Assembly (NCBI RefSeq): GCF_949628265.1
Contig: NC_088790.1
Location: forward strand, 3,166,545 to 3,230,544
Direction of reading: 5' to 3'
DNA from: Cloeon dipterum
Taxonomy: Eukaryota; Arthropoda; Insecta; Ephemeroptera; Baetidae
DNA length: 64,000 bases
Below, in pieces: positions 24,153 to 37,707 of the stretch. The translations under genes and the position numbers were made by a program. The stretch's first letter is position 1, and every line of letters begins with the position of its first letter. Under the pieces are notes generated by a model, which searched no databases, was not told the origin of the DNA, and was given only the letters and a program-made list of their open reading frames with translations.

Positions 24153-26028
24153 GGTACCTGGAAATGGAGGAGTAAAAATTAAATAATGCGGTCATTCAAT
24201 TAAGCTCATATTTTTCCAACATTTTCTAAAGCCAAAATTTTCTGGATTAGTCGCGTCAAGACGAGTCGAATGATACGTAATTTTTCATTTTTTTTATTTT
24301 TTTCTAGGCATGAGACTTTTAGGAAATCGCTTGCAGCACAATTTTAGCTTGAAGGAAAGTTTTGATTTGTTTAGGAGATATTACAACAAAGACTCAAGCT
24401 AAAATTTGGCTGTACTGATTTTTTTCCAAGCTCTAAATTTTGTTGGTAACTTTGTACAAGAATTTTCGGTCAGATTTGCAGCACAATTTTTTACTATCTG
24501 AAAAAGACAGGAAATTGCATCAGCTCTCACAATCAGCAGCAGAGGGATTCATTTTGATGATTTGTAACGATAAACATGGACCCCTTCCTAAATGGACAAT
24601 TTTAGTCCAAAATACTTTAAAACTAAAATGTTTCCTGCTCAGCTAGTACACGTTTGTTTTTACTCGCATTCCAAATTTCACACTCTCCTGTTGGTATTTT
24701 CACTCTAACCCAACCACCACCTTCAGGATACTCAGTTTGTTTCAAATTTTCCATCCTGTACAAATAAACAGGTGTCAAAACATAAATTTAATTTCTGCTT
24801 TGATGAAAAGATTAAAATAAATAAATCGATTTTCTGACATCATTAAATAAAATATTTAAGTGAAAAGTGTGCTTGTCTGTATGATTGAAAGGTAAAAAAT
24901 TCATACACGAGAGCTGTTTCTATGTGAAAATCAGATTATTTGGGGGTCGACAGAGGACAATGACTGTTTTCGTGTTTGCTCCGCTGGCCAAGCCAATTTT
25001 AGCAAGCGCAAAAACCGGTTTCTATTTTTTTGCTGTTGTTTCGATGTGGCGATTCAATGAAAAATCTGATTGGCACTTTTTCAACCGACGAGCAGGATTG
25101 TGACGAATGACAATGTTAATTTTAATTACCTAGAACCTAGAATTGCTTTCAATTTTTGAAAGCCTATATCATTCTAGTTTTCAATAAATCTGAATGCATG
25201 AATTTTGTGATCAGCTCGAGAAAGATAACTGATTGCTGGGGATACTATTAAATGCGGGTAATCCAGCCATAAGTTTAGAGCTTTTATTTTGAAGAACAAC
25301 GAAATATTTTTAATTTTGCCTGTGCCTTTCAAGGAAAGCACTTTTTAATTTAAAAATGAATCTGTTTAAACATCTGAATTTAAGTGAGTTGATTATAAAG
25401 ACAATGTTAAGAGAAAAAGTGACAAAAAGTTTACTTCGCGTACGCCCATCTTGTATACTCGATCATTATTTGGGACGGTTCACCATCTCTCAAAAATGTT
25501 TTTGTGGCGCAAAAAAGGGTTGTGAGAGCCATGGCCGGCGTGAGATACTCGCGGAATAACACCGCGCTGGACTCGTGCCGTCCACTTTTTACGGAATTTT
25601 TACCCTGTATTCTTCGTATATCCTGGAGTGCATGAAACATTTTTTGGTCAAATATATAGGAGTAAATTCCTCCTGATACGAGACCAACCTCTTGTTGGCT
25701 TATGCACCAGACGTACAGCTACAAATCTCTCCAAATAACCAGAGACTTTGTGTGTTCCTAAATATTTCGGCCCAGAGCCCATTAATAATTTACCGGTATA
25801 GAGATAAAATTGATTGAGGAAGACCAGATATTTCTAAAAGCTATAAAAAATATTGCATGGAAATCAGTTTTACGACATAATATCTGCATTTGTTGCCTGT
25901 GATTTTGTAATATAGATAATATTAGTATGTAAAAGAGGATAGGATAACACTTGACGTGTATTTAAAAAGGCGCCCGTGTAAATATTGACTGAATCAAAAC
26001 AAAAGCTCTAAATGAAATCAAATCTTAC
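24153..26028 (-). other. inferred 5' UTR intron of APN-2
   Basis: Between the leader-exon donor (26023-26028) and the coding exon. It contains a LINE relic at 25431-25930. Segments at 24700-25130 are shared with the upstream regions of APN-3 to APN-7 (for example aggacaatgactg followed by ccaattttag), so the duplicated unit includes this intron. Confidence 0.5.
25431..25930 (+). pseudogene. decayed non-LTR retrotransposon reverse transcriptase, C-terminal part
   Basis: Plus-strand reading gives retroelement-like stretches in one frame, interrupted by stops: YAHLVYSIIIWDGSP, then VFVAQKRVVRAMAGVRYSRN, then TALDSCRPLF, followed by broken frames containing QTYSYKSLQI and EDQIFLKAIKN. The order 'YxxxxSxIxxWG...QKRxxRxMxG' is typical of the region after the RT domain in LINE elements. 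Multiple stops show it is dead. Confidence 0.75.
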
Positions 26029-26215
26029 CGTGTGACCGTCGAACGAGCCGGCAGGTCAATGGCAGGGTCCAGGGATGGGAGCGTCTTAAATCTACTTTCC
26101 CGTAATAGCGGCCCCCTCTTCATATCTCAACGAGTGAGAGACACGTGTGGGATGCGCGGCACAGGGTTAAATTTACGCAGAGACGCAAACTTGACGGGGA
26201 TTTCATTTTACGATA
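26029..26215 (-). promoter_or_regulatory. APN-2 leader exon and promoter block (inferred)
   Basis: Oriented copy of the shared upstream block, ending with a strong donor (minus strand ggtcacacg|gtaagat). The expected gagataaaaag is degraded to gagatatgaag. It lies about 1.9 kb from the APN-2 ATG. Confidence 0.55.
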
Positions 26216-26881
26216 GAATAAAATCTTGTATTCGCTTGTAAAGTTAATATTAATTTAACCAGATTAAAATTATGCTTCTGAAATATTATTGTTAACTTTG
26301 AGAATGACTATTCTAAAGCATAATATATATGCATGCTGGATCTACCCTGACGCCAGGGTTAGAAATTAAATCTGTTTAAATGTTCTTGTCTGACCTCAGG
26401 ATTGCTCCTAGCAGGTTCCCGATCGCGCGAATTTTATTTTCTGGCTATTCGCACCGGAAACAGAAAATTCCGATTTTTCAAACTTTAAACCTTATTGTAT
26501 CTGGAAATCTGGTGGCTTCTCCATCGTAAAGATTTCTAGGCATGCAAGAGACATTTGGGCAACATTTTCCCCTCTAACTATGGGGAGCCGAGCTCATCCT
26601 AATCCGTTTTCATGTTTGGTTGTTAGTGCATTTATTGATTCCATAGATTAATATTGTTAGGTGCTGCTTGTTAGAAATTAGAAATGTCATTAATAGATTT
26701 TCAATTCAATTTTTATTGTTTTTAAATTAAAACAAAATTTTGTATTTCCCCTATATTCTCTGCAAACTAACACCAAAATTTAAAAAAATGATTGAAAGTG
26801 CTGCTCTCTTTTTAAACAGGAAATAAAATAGATTAAATACGGATTTGAGACAAAAAGTGCTGCTTACGCACTTTTACCGGA
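26216..26881. other. spacer between APN-3 3' end and APN-2 leader block
   Basis: No gene seen. It contains the conserved spacer motif tctgacctcagga...ttctagg that also occurs near 32110 and 39860. Confidence 0.5.
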
Positions 26882-29800
26882 TCACGCGAATAATTCTTCA
26901 TTTGCGTTAGAAGAGAGCCACTCAATAACAGTTGAATAGTATCTAGAGTGCCACTGGACGTTCGACTCGACATTCTCTAGAGCTTCTTTCACTGCATATT
27001 TCGCATCTTTCAGGTATTCGGAGTTTAGTTCCACAAATTGCTTGATCTGTAATTGTAATAGAGGAATAGAGAGAGAGGATAAATTTATTTTGAGTTTGGT
27101 TTTACTTGCTCCAAATCATTTTTCTTGCTCATCAAATGAGAAACACTGTCGACGTATTTTCCAACTCGAGAGAAATCTGGACTGACACTAAAGTTCAATT
27201 GATAAATATATGAATCTAAATATTTTCAAGAAAAACTTACTAAGAGTGAATATCTTTGATTCGTGAGAAAAGAAATTCTCTCGCAATGTAGAAGCCTTTC
27301 GAGCTTGTAGCCACCGAATTAAACACGTGGGTTACTTCGTGATTGCGAATGCCTGAAGTTTCGTTCAAGGACAAATCCAAAAATCTGAAAATTTCCAATT
27401 ATTGCCTTTACCAACATATATTACACTCCGGCTATGTGTTCACCTGTGCAAAAGCCACATTTCTCGAGCGCATCCTAAGGCAGACAAAAGTTTACTCTTT
27501 TCTGCAGCGACGTTCGAGCCCAAAAATCTCTTCCACACAAAGTCCCAGGCCGGTTCGCCTCCTGATTCTACTGCGTTGCAATAGACCACACTTCTCAGTT
27601 CAACAGGAATGCTTCAAGAAAATTAAAAATCAGTAATAAGTAGACGAATTTTTGTTTCAATCGTACGGATTAACAATGTCTGGATCCTCGGTTTGTTTTT
27701 GCCACGTTTTGAAAAGAGCTGCGGTTTTCTCCTTGCAGTCGGATACCCCCAAGGAGCATGACCAGTCCAGCACCTGAGCGCGATGTTTCATCTGCGGGGG
27801 AGTGTTTCTGGCCAAAGTTGGCCTGAACTCATTATAAATTTCATTAGAGAAATAGGAAATAAAAATTTAATTGCCTACTTGAACGGCTCATCAAGTGCGT
27901 TGTAAACGGGAGTTAGAAGAGCGCGAATGAATTTTCTAAATGGACCGTATCCTCCTCCTCGTTTTGTCATCCTGGACAAGTATTCCAGGTTCGAGAAGGC
28001 GGCTTTCCACGGAAAGTATTCCGTTTCATGGCGAAGATAGCGAAGAAGGTTCAGAGCCAAGTTGTACTCGAGCAAACCAGCCCTGGCCAGGTTAAACGCG
28101 TCGTCGATGATCTGCACTCTGTTCAAAGTGGGAATTCCTCCGTGGTTTTTCTCGGTTCTCAGCGCAGTTGACAAAAGGTCCCAATTTTCAGAATCATAGT
28201 TTATCCGGTACAAAGCTGGAAAATTATGGGTTAAATTAAATATTTCATTCATGATTAATTTACCAGTGGCATTAACGTTGAGCAGGAGCCATTGGGCCTT
28301 TTTGGGCAATCCTTTGAGAGTTGCGTTTGACGTGTTCATCCAGAAGCGAGGTTTGGTGCTCATGTCGAGGAGCGCATTCGACGGGTCCGTGTAGCTGATG
28401 GGAACCCACCACAAGCTCTCGCGATCCTCACTCGAACGGCCGAGCCAATCAGTCACAAAACGATTCTGGGGAAAGATATAGGCAACTGGTAAAAGATAGA
28501 AGTGTTGCGGGTTGCTGTCTACGGCCGATGCAGGCATTACAATATAAAATACACCTTGCAGCTCTTGGTTAATGATATATTACCTGCCAAAGTTCAGCGC
28601 TTCCTTCCTCGTAATTTCGCATGACGTGAATCACCGGATATCCAGTTTGAAGTGTCCAGCTATCCATAATTTCTTTTACGGTTGCGTCTCTTGGCACTTC
28701 ATCCGTTCTGCTAGAATCTAAACAATTTGTTTTAAATTGTAAATAATATCACTAAATGCAGGTTGGTATCAATTGAGTTATTTAAAATAATGACTATATA
28801 TACAGTATATGTATGCATACCATTAGCAGAGTCATCCCGCAACTGTTCCTCAAAAGTGGCCCACAAATCATCTTGGACTGCGCTGCCATACTGGTGAGTC
28901 TTTAAATATCTGCTGACGCCTTGTCTGAAATTTTCCTCGCCCAAAATGTAGTTTAACATTCTCAAAACTAGATAGCCTGTAAAAAGAAATTCAGATGGAA
29001 TTTCACATAATTAATAGTTAAAACGCATATAAAAACCTTTAGAGTATGATATGTCATCAAATAATTGCCGGATTTCACTTGGGTGTTGAATATCATTTGA
29101 AACCGGATGGGATGATTTTAAGGAATCTTTAGAAAATATGCCCAGGAGACATCTAACCGCCATATTGTCAAGATAATTCCACGATGGTTGAACCTTACAC
29201 AGAATTGAAATATAGAAAAGAATATAAGAAAAATCCCTGACAACGTTACGTGATCAGTTCCGAGCCCTTCAAGGTAAGTAGCAAATCCTTCATTGAGCCA
29301 AAGATCATCCCACCACTTCATGGTGACCAAATTTCCAAACCACTGGTGTGATAATTCGTGGGCCACAACAACAGTCACCAATTCTTTAGATATTATTTCA
29401 GAATTACTTTCCTCGTACAACATACACGTCTCTCTAAAAATGAATTATTATTAATTAAACAAAACTATACTAACGTTTTTTTTTGTAAATGCTAGGTTCA
29501 AATTTACTCACTCTCCCTCCTAATACACTGCATATGACAATTTTTTAAATAAGATGAATATCATACGTAAAATGACGAGATTCATTTTTTTTTTTAATTT
29601 TAACTTGACTGAAACAAACTGTACAGATTACTATTTTAACAAGGATATTCCTTTCCAAATATCATTTCCTCGTCGGTGATCATTTACTGGACCCTATCAA
29701 AAAACATTTAACATTTTATCCCAAAATCCACCCGTATAATAAATAAATATTTGTAACTAATTCGTGCGCCATTATTGTCCCTCAAAGATATATGTCTAAA

Positions 29801-30921
29801 CATATTAATAATATTACTTACTCGTAAGTAACCATTCCCCAGTTTTCCATTGAGTTCATCGTCAAATCGGGCAGCGCGATCATGTCCATTTTAGGAAGGG
29901 GATAGGGAACGTTGAAATACTCCTCAAAGAAATCTAGCATTTTTGGGCCAATTTCCAGCGAGTACCGGGCCTGTTCTATGGCATCTTGGCGAGCCCACAC
30001 CCTGAAGGTGGTGTTGCCAGGGTTTGATTGGAGGTGAGCAAAGTCGGAAACGACAAACGCCACCAAGTACGTCGACATCCGCACACTCTCAACGTATTCG
30101 TCGCGGAACCAATCAGCCTCACTATATTAGCCAATGGATTAATTTCTTAAATAAATATTTTTATTAAAAATCATACAGTTGGACTGATTTGGCCAGCGGC
30201 ATGTTGCTGATGGAGGTGAAACCCTTGCGGCGAATCATGTTCACTTGGAAAACAGCTTTCATCGCGGGCTCGTCAAAGCAAGGAAATGCTCTGCGGGCGT
30301 CAACTGATACGAATTGTGTTGTTGCAACCCACCTGTCGAACATTTATTAATCATTTACCAAGAAATAAAAATAAACAATATATACTTTTTGTCTCCAGTC
30401 GCTTTATCTTGATAGCTGGTTCGATAATATCCCGCTAAGCTGGTGGTCAAATTTCCCTTAAAGGGAATTTCAATCAAGTACTTGCTCCCTGATTTCAGCT
30501 CCTCTTTCAGTTTGATTATGTAGAATTCGTTTTGAGTGTCAAACTCGTGACCGACGATTTCTCTGTCTCCGACTCTCACTTGGTCGGTATTTAAGATGAG
30601 GTCTGTAGAATGCAGAACCACTCGAGACGTGTCCTTCTCACATTTAACCCTAATTAGGACGCGTCCCTCGAATCGCGAATTTTCTCCGTCAAGGAAAGTT
30701 TTAATTTCCAAAGTGTAATGTTCTGGACGCAGATCTCCCGGTAGGCGATATGAAGGTGTTGGAAGCGCGGTAGTAGAGGCCGATAAAGAATTAGCTGTTG
30801 TCAGTTCAGGCTCAGAGGCGCTTGTTGTCGTGAACGACGGCGATCTTGGAGACACGCTTTCAATCCCGAATGCAAAACTCGCCATCAAGAGCAGAACTAT
30901 GAGCAAATTTGCTGACCCCAT
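26882..30921 (-). CDS. APN-3: aminopeptidase N-like protein with altered GxMEN motif
   Basis: Exons: 30921-30386, 30332-30177, 30121-29822, 29433-29250, 29193-29037, 28976-28821, 28717-28584, 28465-28264, 28215-27879, 27822-27667, 27611-27444, 27384-27241, 27187-27106, 27046-26882 (2877 nt, 958 aa). The start is the ATG at 30919-30921, which begins [19 protein letters not shown]; upstream in-frame ATGs precede the splice acceptor and are not used. The zinc motif is intact but reads HELSH in place of HELAH, with WLNEGFA. The substrate-amine motif reads NSMENWGM instead of GAMENWGL; the Glu is kept and the leading Gly lost. Intron 8 (48 nt) has no stop in frame, so retention would add 16 residues. 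Activity or specificity may differ from APN-2. Confidence 0.94.
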
Positions 30922-31787
30922 TGTGCCTGTAAATGGAAGAATAATAATTAAATTAGGCGGGCATTCAATAAAGATAATATTTTTTCCGAAATATTCGAAA
31001 ACCAAATTTTACTAGAATTATGTTACAAAATTGGTCTAAAAATTAAACATGTAATTAATTTTTCTATTTTTTTTTATTTGCAAATTCGTGAAATGTCCCT
31101 ATATAGAAGCTACACTCCAGCGAAAATAGAAGATTCACCTGTATTAATAAAAACAGGTGTAATTAAATCATCAATTATATTTTTGCTATGATAAAACGAG
31201 TAAAATAAATAATGCAATTTTCCGTCAGCATTAAACAAATTTTTCAGTTAAAAGTGTGCGTGTCTGTATGAATTAATTGTAAAATTATTAGTACACGAGC
31301 TCTGTTTCTAAGTGGAAATCAAATTATTCGGGGGTCAACAGAGGACAATGACTGTATTCGCGTATGCTCCATTGGCACACCCAATTTTAGGCACCTGCAA
31401 AAACCAGTTTCTTCTTAACGAGGCGAATAAATAAAAATATGATTGGCATTAAGATATTCCCTTCTTTTTCAACAGACAGGCAGCAGGATTGTTAAGGATG
31501 ACTTAGCTAATTTCAATTGCCTAGAATTGCTATGAAAATCTATCAATATAGTTTTTAATTTATCTGAATGCATGAGTTTTGAGATTAGCTCAAGAAAGTT
31601 CATGAGCGCGTGCTGGGAACACAAATAAATGCGGCTACTCCAACCATACATTTTTATCTTTTATTTTGAAGAACAATTATTAAATTGTTTAATTTTGCCT
31701 GTGCTATGATAATCACGGCAATCGATATTTAATTTAAAAATAAATCTGTTAAAATATCTGAAGATGCGTGATTGATTAAGGTCTTAC
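30922..31787 (-). other. inferred 5' UTR intron of APN-3
   Basis: No gene. From about 31110 onward the sequence is nearly identical, inverted, to the segment upstream of APN-6 (about 47811-48437), including a shared 60-codon open frame that I consider non-coding. Confidence 0.6.
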
Positions 31788-31960
31788 CGTGTGGCCGCCG
31801 AGCGAGCTGGAAGGTCAATGTCAGGGTCGAGGGAACGTGGTGTCTTACATCAACGTTCCCTGTAGCAGGGATCCCCACTTTTTATCTCAGAGAGTGAGAG
31901 ACGCGCGTGTGAGAGGTGCGGGCTAAATTATCGCAGAGAAGCAGATTTATCGGGGTTCTC
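31788..31960 (-). promoter_or_regulatory. APN-3 leader exon and promoter block (inferred)
   Basis: Minus strand: ctctgagataaaaagtgggg (TATA-like, embedded GATA site; about 31878-31886), then the leader segment with caatgtcagggtcgagg in plus orientation, ending in ggccacacg|gtaagacc at 31788. This is the best-preserved form of the block shared by all copies. Confidence 0.6.
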
Positions 31961-33606
31961 TATTCACGTCAGAAAAATCATGTATTCGCATTAATAATCA
32001 ATACTAAGTTAAACTGATTAAACTTTAAAAAAGCCTTTTTAATTATTATTTTTATGCTTGAAATACCTGACGCCAGGGTTAGAATTTTAATCTGTTTTAT
32101 AATGCTTTTGTTTACCTCAGGAATCACTCCTAGCGATTTCTAATTTCTCACAATTCACCAGACACAGAAAATGCTAATTTTTTAAATTTTGACCTTCTAT
32201 AAATCTCGAAAACTATTGTTTTCCCCATCCTTAAAATTTATAAGCATGCAAAAATATTCTCTATACCTATAGACGCAAATTTCAGATGACAAATTCTTAA
32301 TATTTTCAAAATATCAACATTTTAAAACAATTCAAATGTATACGTGAATGTAACAGTTGTTGGCCGTATCTTTTAAGGTTCTAGCTTCATTAGAAATCGA
32401 GATAATCATGATTTGTCAATTCTCACGGGCCCGTGTCTATAAACTTCAATCTAATATTTCGGGAAAGCTACATGGATTTTTCCCACATATCTTGGTATTA
32501 TAATTACACCCTTAGATAACACACCAAAAATCAAATCTCTTGGAAACACCGATAGCACCGTTAGTTTTGCACCCACAATGAAAGAGCCGTTACTAACTGA
32601 TTTTGCAAATCGAATACTTTTTAGATTTAACTAATGCCTACATGGTCCAATTAGGAATGACAGTGAAGGATAAGAGATGCCAATCTATCATTGAGAGAGA
32701 AATGGTTCATACGCGAAGGACCGCAGTAAAACAAACAAAGAATATCGTAAGATATATAATTTAAAATTTCCTTCAAAACTAAAAAGACAAAACAAAAACT
32801 ATTAAAATTTGATTAATTTAACTGTGCTAACAATTATTGAGAAATATTACAATACGCGCACATCAATTTTCCTCGCTCCATGAATGACGATTATCGATGT
32901 GTAACCAAGCGTTAAAAATATTTTACAGCTTCACCAATTCATATATTGAAGGTTTTTACCGGTAATTTGGTTCTACTTTAAAACTTTTTGATTCAGATTT
33001 TAATCTTCTGAACGGATATTTCAATTAAATATATTATTTTCTTGAAAAGTGTTTGCACCAAGGCCCAAAAACTTATAAAGCATGAAGCGGAAAATTGATA
33101 AATGAAACTGTTTTTTTCTTTTTTAATGAATTGAATTCCATTTTAGTTGTATATTGTGTAAAATCATAACATCGCTTTTTCTAATAAAATCCAAAAGAAA
33201 GCATATGCTTAATTAATGTTAGAATAACCTGGTTAAAATATTGACGTTTAAGATATGTGAATTACTTTAAATATTTTCGCAGGCAGCAATAAATTTTTGC
33301 TGGATTTTCCCCTTAAGAAATAAAATCTTATTATTGAAGTGGAGCTCCTACTCCTTTTTCATTTTTGGTAATTAGAGTTTTTTATTTGATGAAATATTAC
33401 TTTTAAGCGCTGTTTGTTAAGAATTCGAAATGCCATTCAGTTGTTCTTCAACTTGATTTTTTATTGTTTTAAACTATAACAAAATTTCGGTTTTTCCTTT
33501 AAGCTCTGCATTAGAAGAACAAAATACTATTATGAAATTTGCTGCTCCTATATTAAATAGCTGAAATATTAAATAAAAATTTTAGGTAGAAACTTTCGCA
33601 TGCAGA
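31961..33606. other. spacer between APN-4 3' end and APN-3 leader block
   Basis: No coding sequence supported. A block at about 32560-32740 (ccgttagttttgcacccaca and its neighbourhood) recurs at 40310, 41390 and 60660, always upstream of a leader exon. It is duplicated spacer. Confidence 0.55.
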
Positions 33607-36600
33607 TCACGCGGATAATTCTTCATTTGCGTAAGAAGAGAACCACTCTATAACAGTTGGATAGTATCTGGAGTGCCACTGCACGTTCAACTCGACATTC
33701 TCTACTGCCTCCTTCACTGCATATTTCGAATCTTTGAGGTATTCCGAGTTCAGTTCCACAAATTGCTTGATCTGTAATTGCAAAACAGGAGAGTAGAGGG
33801 ATATAAATAAATTGCATTTGATTTTACCTGTTCCAAATCATTTTTCGTGCTCATCAAATAAGAAACACCTTCGATGTAGTCTCCAACTTGAGAGAAATCT
33901 GGCCTGACACTAAAATTCAATTAATTAATATGAATCTAAATAATTTCACCAAAAACTTACAAAGAGTGAATATCTTTGATGCGTGAGAAAAGAAATTCTT
34001 TCGCAATGTAGAAGCCGCTCGAGCTAGTGGCCACCGAATTAAACACGTGGGTTACATCTTGCTTGCGAATGCCTGAAGTTTCGTTCAAGGACAAATCCAA
34101 AAATCTGAAAATTTCAAAATTAATGCCTTTACCAACACATTAACCTCTAACCAAGTGTTCACCTGTGTAAAAGCCACATTTCTCGCGCGCATCCTAAGGC
34201 AGACAAAAGTTTACTCTTTTCTGCGGCGACGTTCGAGCCCAAAAATCTCTTCCATACAAAGTCCCAGGCCGGTTCGCCTCCTGATTCTACAGCGCTGCAG
34301 TAGACCACGCTTCTAAGTTCAACAGGAATACTGCGAGAAAATTAAAAATCAGTAATAAGTAGACGAAATTTTGTTTCAATCGTACGGATTAACAACATCT
34401 GGATCCTCGGTTTGCTGCTGCCAGGTTTTGAAAAAAGCTACGGCTTTCTCCTCGCAGTCGGACACCCCATAGGAGCATGACCAATCCAGCACCTGAGCGC
34501 GGTGATTGATCTGCGGGAGATTGTCTCCGGCCACACTTGGTCTTAACACAAAGTTAATTTAATTGGAGAAATAAAAACCATTAAATTGCTAACTTAAAAG
34601 GATCATCAAGTGCGTTGTAAACGGGAGTTAGAAGAGCGTAGATGAATTTTCTAAACGGACTGAATCCTCCTCCTCGATTTGTCATCCTGTACAAGTATTC
34701 CAGGTTTGTGAAGGCGGCTTTCCATGGCAAGTACTCTCTTTCGTGGTGGAGATAGCGCAAAAGGTTCAGGGCCAAGCTGTAGTCAAGCAAGCCGGCCCTG
34801 GCAAGGTTAAACGCGTCATCAATGATCTGCACTCTGTTCAAAGTGGGGATTCCTCCGTGGTTTTTCTCGGTTCTCAGCGCAGTGGAGAGAAGCTCCCAAT
34901 TTTCAGAATCATAGTTTATCCGGTACAAAGCTGGAAAATAAAAGGTTCAATTTTAACTTTTAATATGGAGATGATCTCGCTATTACCAGTGGCATTAACG
35001 TTGAGCAGGAGCCATTGGTCCTTTTTGGGCAGGCCAGTGAGAGTTGCGTTTGACGTGTTCATCCAGAAGCGAGGTTTGGTGCTCATGTCGAGGAGCGCAT
35101 TCGACGGGTCCGTGTAGCTGATGGGCACCCACCACAAGCTCTCGCGATCGTCACTCGAACGGCCGAGCCAATCAGTCACAAAACGATTCTGGGGAAAGAT
35201 ATAGGCAACTGGTAAAAGATAGAAGTGATGCGAGTTGCTGGCAGTGGCCGATGCAGGCGTTTCAATATAAAATAAACCTTGCAGCTTTCGGATAATGATA
35301 TATTACCTGCCACAGTTCAGCGCTTCCTTCCTCATAATTACGCTTGACGTGAATCACCGGGTATCCAGTTTGAAGCGTCCAGCTGTCCATGATTTCTTTT
35401 ACTGTCGCTTCTCTTGGCGTTTCTGTTCGACTAGAATCTGCTCGACACAATTTGATTTAAATTTTAACAGTGACAATTTATTAAATCAGGTTTGAATTAA
35501 TTAAGCTATTTAAATAATCTGAATAAATACCTCGAGCAGAGTCGTCTCGCGACTGTATCTCAAAACTGGCCCACAAATCGTCTTGAACCGCGTTGCCATA
35601 CTGGTGTGTCTTTAAATATCTGCTGACTCCACGCCTGAAAGTTTCCTCGCCCAAAACATAGTTCAACATTCTCAAAACTAGATAGCCTGTAATAAAAAAA
35701 TGGGGCTTAATACCACAATCATTAATAAAAACTCATTCAAACCTTTAGCGTATGATATGTCATCAAATAATTGCCGGATTTCACTTGGGTGCTGAATATT
35801 ATTTGAAACTGGATGGGACGATTTTAAAGAATCTTTAGAAAAGATTTTCAAGAGAGACCTAACCGCCTGATTGTCAGGGTGATTCCAAGTTGGTTGAACC
35901 TAAATAACACAGAATTGAAATTGTAATGATGAGTGGTAAATAATAGAAAAGGAATTGAAAACGTTACGTGATCTGTTCCGAGCCCTTCAAAGTAAACAGC
36001 AAATCCTTCATTGAGCCAAAGATCATCCCACCACTTCATGGTGACCAGATTTCCAAACCACTGGTGAGCTAATTCGTGGGCCACGACGTTCGTTATGAAA
36101 TCTTTAGCGTTCAAATCAGAAACACCTTTCTCATACAACAATGCCGTCTCTCTAAAAATGAAATATTTAACTTTAAAGATATTAAGTAAACCATTATTTT
36201 TAAATGATCTGAAGTCCAAATATATAATCACTTTCCCTTTTACAACTTCTTACGATTTTTTTAAATAAGATCTATAACTATATATAAAATGACAATCCAT
36301 TTTTTTTTTTGAATGGACTGAAACAAACTGTAAGTATTGGACTATGTTAACAAGATATTCCTTTTCTGGCTAAATTATAATTTTTTCATAACTGATCTGC
36401 CCTTATAAATGTTTTCAACATAAAATTTACTAAACAATTGTAATGAGATGGATGTATCATTTACTCGACCGTATCATGAAACCTTTAACATCATCCCAAA
36501 AGCTGCTTGATATAATGTCCAAAAATTGTGATTAAATTGTACGCCGATGGTATCCAATATATAAATTCCTATAAACATATTAATAATTTGAAGTTATTTA

Positions 36601-37707
36601 CTCGTAAGTAATTAATCCCCAGTTTTCCATTGCCACTGATGAGAAATCCGACACAGCAATCATGTCCATTTTAGGAAGGGGATAGGGCACGTTGAAATAC
36701 TCCTCAAAGAAATCCAGCATCTTCGGGCCGATTTCCAGCGAGTATCGGGCCTGTTCAATGGCATCTTGTCGAGCCCACACCCTGAAGGTGGTGTTGCCAG
36801 GGTTGGATTGCAGGTGAGCAAAGTCGGAAACGACAAACGCCACCAAGTACGTCGACATTCGCACACTCTCAACGTATTCGTCGCGGAACCAATCGTCCTC
36901 ACTATATTAGCAAATGGATTAATTTCTTAAATAAATGTTTTAATTGAAAGTAATACAGTTGGACTGATTTGGCCAGTGGCATGTTGCTGATGGAGGTGAA
37001 ACCCTTGCGACGAATCATGTTCACTTGGAAAACAGATTTCATCGCGGGCTCATCAAAGCAAGGAAATGCTCTGCGGGCGTCAACTGATACGAATTGTGTT
37101 GTTGCAACCCACCTGTCGAACATTTATTAATTAAAAATTTAGCAAAGAATAAAAATAATCAATTAATTTACTTTTTGTCTCCAGTTGCTTTATCTTGATA
37201 GCTGGTTCGATAATATCCTACTATGCCCGTGGTCAAATTTCCCTCAAAGGGAATTTCAATCACGTATTTGCTTCCTGATTTCAGCTCCTCTTTCACTTTG
37301 ATTATGTAGAATTCGTTTCGAGTGTCAAACTCGTGACCGATGATTTCTTTGTCTCCGACTCTCACTTGGTCGGTATTTAAGATGAGGTCTGTAGAATGCA
37401 GCACGACTCGAGACGTGTCCTTCTCACATTTAACCCTAATCAGGACGCGTCCTTCGAATCGCGAATTTTCTCCGTCCAGGAAAGTTTTAATTTCCAAAGT
37501 GTAATGTTCTGGACGCAGGTCTCCCGGTAGGCGATACGAAGGTGTTGGAAGCGCGGTAGTAGAGGCCGATAAAGAATTAGCTGTTGTCAGTTCAGGCTCG
37601 GCGACGCTTGTTGTCGTGAACGACGGTGCTCTTGGAGACACGCTTTCAATCCCGATTGCTAAACTCGCCATCAAGAGCAGAACTATGTGCAAATTTGTTG
37701 ACCCCAT
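33607..37707 (-). CDS. APN-4: aminopeptidase N-like protein (VAMEN variant)
   Basis: Exons: 37707-37172, 37112-36957, 36901-36602, 36151-35968, 35899-35743, 35686-35531, 35437-35307, 35188-34987, 34930-34594, 34541-34386, 34330-34163, 34104-33961, 33909-33828, 33771-33607 (2874 nt, 957 aa). The signal peptide starts [19 protein letters not shown]. The zinc site is canonical ([16 protein letters not shown]) and the catalytic Tyr is in ISYAKG. The GxMEN motif is VAMENWGL: first Gly replaced by Val, Glu kept. No membrane anchor; the protein ends EELSA. It is the last minus-strand copy and faces APN-5 head to head. Confidence 0.95.

Noticed and set aside
31469-31651. 60-codon open frame repeated exactly at 47944-48126
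   Set aside because: Shared because the whole upstream segment is duplicated. No start context, and not conserved in the other copies of the same segment.
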